Source: Lentzea tibetensis
GTDB taxonomy: Bacteria > Actinomycetota > Actinomycetes > Mycobacteriales > Pseudonocardiaceae
Assembly (NCBI RefSeq): GCF_007845675.1
Contig: NZ_VOBR01000001.1
Span: 62,001-126,000, forward strand
DNA: 64,000 nucleotides
Direction: 5' to 3'
Shown here: positions 62,087 to 64,000 of the stretch, piece after piece
How positions within the stretch are numbered: position 1 is the first letter of the stretch
How the letters are laid out: each line of letters begins with the position of its first letter
Notes under the pieces: generated by a model
The model's input: only the letters and a program-made list of their open reading frames with translations
The model's database searches: none
Told to the model about the DNA's origin: nothing
Position numbers and translations under genes: made by a program

Positions 62087-63172
62087 CTAGTCGAAGATGA
62101 TGACCTGGCGGATCAGGGACCCACCGCTGCGCAACGCCTGCAAGCCCTCGTTGACGTCGTCGAGGCGGATCCGCTTGCTGATCATGCTCTCCAGGTCGAG
62201 CCTGCCCTCGCGCCACAGCGACAGCAGGCGCGGCACGTCCCGCCTGACGTTCGACGTGCCGTAGAACGACCCGTGCAGGGTCTTGTCGTGCAGGAACAGC
62301 TCCTGCGCGCTGAACTGGACCATCGCGTCGCCCCGCCCCGCGCCGACGACGACCACGTGGCCGCCGCGTCGCGTGAGGTCCCACGCCGACCGGATGGTCG
62401 ACGGGTGGCCGACGACGTCGAACGCGTAGTCGAAGCCGAGGCCGCCGTTGAGCTGGTTGTTCAGCTCGGCGATGCCCTCGGGCGTGCAGGCGTGCGTGGC
62501 ACCGAACTTCTTGGCCACCTCGTGCTTCTCGACGATCGGGTCGACGGCGACGATCCGCGCCGCCGCGGCGAGCCGCGCGCCCTGGATCACCGAGACGCCA
62601 ACGCCTCCGCAGCCGATCACCGCGACCGTGGAACCCGGCTCGACCTTCGCGGTGTTGAGCACCGCGCCGACCCCGGTCAGCACACCGCAGGCGACCAGCG
62701 CCGCGATCTCGAACGGCACGTCCTTGTCGATCTTGATGGCGCCGTCGGCGGGTATGACCAGCTCCTCGGCGAACGCACCGAGCCCGGCGTAGCCGAACGC
62801 GGGCGCACCGCCGACCAGGAACCGGGGCGAGACGAACGACGCCATCGTGTGCACGATGCACAGGTGCGTCTGCCCGTTCGCGCAGTTCGTGCAGTTGCCG
62901 CACGGCGGAACGAACGTGATGACCACGTGGTCGCCCGGCGCGAGCGTGGTCACGGCACTGCCGACCTCCAAGACCTCACCGGCACCCTCGTGCCCGACCA
63001 CTCCGGGTGCGAGCGCGGGCAGTGTTCCGTCCATTGCGGACAGATCGCTGTGGCAGACCCCGCACGCCTTGATCTTGACGCGGACCTCGCCCGGTCCCGG
63101 CGCGGTCGTCGTCACGTCGTCGCGGAACTCGAGCTTGTCGTCGCCGACCTGGTTCAGCACGGCAGCTTTCAC
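62087..63172 (-). CDS. Zinc-dependent alcohol dehydrogenase
   Basis: 361 aa from GTG 63172 (GAGGAG eight bases upstream); a GTG at 63181 overlaps that site and is less likely. Catalytic zinc: CGVCHSD and GHEGAGEV. Structural zinc: CGNCTNCANGQTHLC, with the four Cys. NAD motif: VIGCGGVGVSVIQGA. It resembles the AdhB/AdhD group found with sterol and P450 genes in mycobacteria. It probably oxidises the side-chain alcohol before the ALDH step. A degenerate KstR-like site lies upstream. Confidence 0.9.
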   Translation of the reverse strand: MKAAVLNQVGDDKLEFRDDVTTTAPGPGEVRVKIKACGVCHSDLSAMDGTLPALAPGVVGHEGAGEVLEVGSAVTTLAPGDHVVITFVPPCGNCTNCANGQTHLCIVHTMASFVSPRFLVGGAPAFGYAGLGAFAEELVIPADGAIKIDKDVPFEIAALVACGVLTGVGAVLNTAKVEPGSTVAVIGCGGVGVSVIQGARLAAAARIVAVDPIVEKHEVAKKFGATHACTPEGIAELNNQLNGGLGFDYAFDVVGHPSTIRSAWDLTRRGGHVVVVGAGRGDAMVQFSAQELFLHDKTLHGSFYGTSNVRRDVPRLLSLWREGRLDLESMISKRIRLDDVNEGLQALRSGGSLIRQVIIFD

Positions 63173-63218
63173 CGGTATCACTCCTCGTCGAGCTCACGGC
63201 TGTTACTCAGAGGCACAC

Positions 63219-63232
63219 TAGAATCTGTTCTT
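63219..63232. promoter_or_regulatory. Degenerate KstR-like site
   Basis: TAGAATCTGTTCTT differs from the KstR consensus TNNAACNNGTTNNA at two positions, and lies 47 bp upstream of the alcohol dehydrogenase start. It is less convincing than the perfect site at 63472. Confidence 0.4.
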
Positions 63233-63259
63233 ATTCGCCACAAGGCCCATCAGCATGAG

Positions 63260-63451
63260 CTAGTCCGTCACGCGCAGCGCGCGCCTCGGGCACGTGGTGA
63301 CTGCGAGCTCGCCGCGCTCGACCTCGTCACCCGCCAACTCTCCATCTCGCACCAGCAGCACTTCTTCCTCGTCGAGATCGAACACCTCGGGCAGGATCCC
63401 GACGCAGAGCCCGTTCGCCTCGCACAGCGCGTGGTCGACGCTCACCCTCAC
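63260..63451 (-). CDS. fdxD: [3Fe-4S]-type ferredoxin, FdxD-like
   Basis: 63 aa from GTG 63451, five bases after AGGAGG. Cys residues in LCEANGLCVGILPEVFDL and TTCPRRAL give the three-Cys pattern of [3Fe-4S] ferredoxins that serve P450s and acyl-CoA dehydrogenases. Its length equals mycobacterial Rv3503c (FdxD, 63 aa), and so does its position between the SDR side and fadE26. It starts 21 bp from the KstR-type operator and is divergent from the dehydrogenase. Confidence 0.85.
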   Translation of the reverse strand: MRVSVDHALCEANGLCVGILPEVFDLDEEEVLLVRDGELAGDEVERGELAVTTCPRRALRVTD

Positions 63452-63471
63452 CGCAGCCTCCTGACAGCTTG

Positions 63472-63485
63472 TAGAACTTGTTCTA
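63472..63485. promoter_or_regulatory. KstR operator (perfect palindrome)
   Basis: TAGAACTTGTTCTA is a perfect 14-bp inverted repeat and fits the KstR motif TNNAACNNGTTNNA at every fixed position. It is placed between the two divergent start codons (21 bp and 12 bp away), so a TetR-type KstR repressor released by a steroid CoA thioester should control both directions. Confidence 0.85.
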
Positions 63486-63496
63486 GAGTACTGCTC

Positions 63497-64000
63497 ATGC
63501 ACATCGGATTCACGCCCGAACAGGAGCGGTTGCGCCGCGAGCTGCGGGCGTACTTCGCCGCGCTGATGACACCGGATCGACGGGCCGCGCTCGCCTCCGG
63601 AGCGGGTGACTACGGCGACACCGAGGTGTACAAGGACACCGTCCGCCAGATGGGCAGCGACGGCTGGCTCACCCTCGGCTGGCCGGAGGAGTACGGCGGG
63701 CGCGCCCGTCCGATGATCGAGCAGCTGATCTTCGTGGACGAGGCGGCCGTCGCGGGCGCGCCGGTGCCGTTCCTGACGCTGCACTCGGTCGGGCCGACCA
63801 TCATGGCGTTCGGCACCGACGAGCAGAAGGCCTTCTACCTGCCGAAGATCGCGGGTGGCGAGATCCACTTCGCGATCGGCTACTCCGAGCCGGAGGCCGG
63901 CACGGACCTCGCGGCGCTGCGCACGCGTGCCGTCCGCGACGGCGACGAGTACCTGATCAACGGCCAGAAGATGTGGACGAGCCTCGTCCAGTACGCCGAC
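63497..64000 (+). CDS. fadE26: Acyl-CoA dehydrogenase, FadE26/ChsE4-like (5' part)
   Basis: 168 codons, frame open at the window end. FTPEQERLRRELRAYFAALM, WLTLGWPEEYGG, FVDEAAVAGAPVPFLTL, IGYSEPEAGTDLAALRTRA and INGQKMWTSL are hallmark phrases. They are close to M. tuberculosis FadE26 (ChsE4, Rv3504), which with FadE27 forms the heteromeric dehydrogenase of cholesterol side-chain beta-oxidation. A FadE27-like gene is expected just downstream, outside the window. The start ATG 63497 is 12 bp after the KstR operator. Confidence 0.85.
   Translation, partial: MHIGFTPEQERLRRELRAYFAALMTPDRRAALASGAGDYGDTEVYKDTVRQMGSDGWLTLGWPEEYGGRARPMIEQLIFVDEAAVAGAPVPFLTLHSVGPTIMAFGTDEQKAFYLPKIAGGEIHFAIGYSEPEAGTDLAALRTRAVRDGDEYLINGQKMWTSLVQYAD

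Noticed and set aside
59712-62903. One open frame of more than 1000 codons across ALDH, SDR and part of the ADH gene
   Set aside because: Only the part from GTG 61217 has ALDH sequence and a ribosome-binding site; the rest is an Arg/Gly-rich out-of-frame reading of the SDR and ADH genes, typical of high-GC DNA.
1-64000. CRISPR array, insertion sequence, prophage or tRNA genes
   Set aside because: No spaced direct repeats, transposase or integrase motifs, or cloverleaf-like segments were recognised on either strand.

Overview
This is a high-GC actinobacterial chromosome segment with near-saturated G/C at third codon positions and many 4-bp ATGA/GTGA gene overlaps. It carries an ESX/type VII-like locus, a SARP regulator, an FxSxx/VMAP-type conflict locus and a KstR-type steroid catabolism operon. 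That mix suggests a filamentous actinomycete, most likely of the Pseudonocardiaceae (Lentzea/Saccharothrix/Amycolatopsis-like). The family assignment is inference from gene content only. No rRNA, tRNA, CRISPR array, insertion sequence or prophage was seen.

Layout. (1) 1-5018: a sugar-uptake operon in the style of cellobiose/beta-glucoside systems: solute-binding protein (5' cut by the window edge), two permeases, a GH1 beta-glucosidase and a LacI repressor, all coupled by 4-bp overlaps. (2) 4992-7921: an MBL-fold hydrolase and, divergently, a Tet(M)/Otr(A)-type ribosomal protection GTPase with a possible leader peptide. (3) 7927-29973: a 22-kb minus-strand operon of twelve genes. It reads, in transcription order: WXG-domain large protein, unknown protein, PP2C phosphatase, FHA protein, Ser/Thr kinase, giant Ig-like/FN3 membrane protein, MoxR, DUF58, TgpA-like membrane protein, an EccC/EssC-type triple ATPase with ubiquitin-like and FHA domains, a WXG100 protein and a membrane-anchored protein. 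It looks like a reduced type VII secretion system under phospho-signalling control, without EccB, EccD, EccE or mycosin.

(4) 30408-38151: a plus-strand three-gene operon that matches the vWA-MoxR-VMAP ternary conflict systems. It encodes a cyclase-like/EAD2/VMAP-C protein, a MoxR AAA+ ATPase, and a 1448-residue protein fusing a vWA-like SAV_2336 N-terminal domain to NB-ARC and TPR. (5) 38159-40115, convergent with it: an HExxH peptide beta-hydroxylase-type protein and, overlapping it upstream, a short FxSxx-like precursor peptide. No radical SAM maturase is present. Regions 4 and 5 together are the most unusual part of the window. (6) 40247-42923: a sortase with a DUF4397 surface protein, then a DUF3068 protein.

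(7) 42955-48014: an MDR oxidoreductase, a small membrane protein, a TolB-like protein, an MFS transporter and a secreted metallophosphatase. (8) 48342-50471: small stress-type genes (cupin, STAS, HPF-like, DUF5994). (9) 50514-55528: a DUF2269-like membrane protein, a PucR-type regulator, a ferredoxin reductase with its acyl desaturase, and a patatin. (10) 55540-58964: a 5'-truncated gene remnant, a SARP regulator, a secreted I36 inhibitor-like protein and a lipoprotein. (11) 58961-64000: a steroid/cholesterol side-chain catabolism cluster (two SDRs, ALDH, Zn-ADH, ferredoxin, and an acyl-CoA dehydrogenase cut by the window end). A perfect KstR-type operator lies between the ferredoxin and the dehydrogenase.
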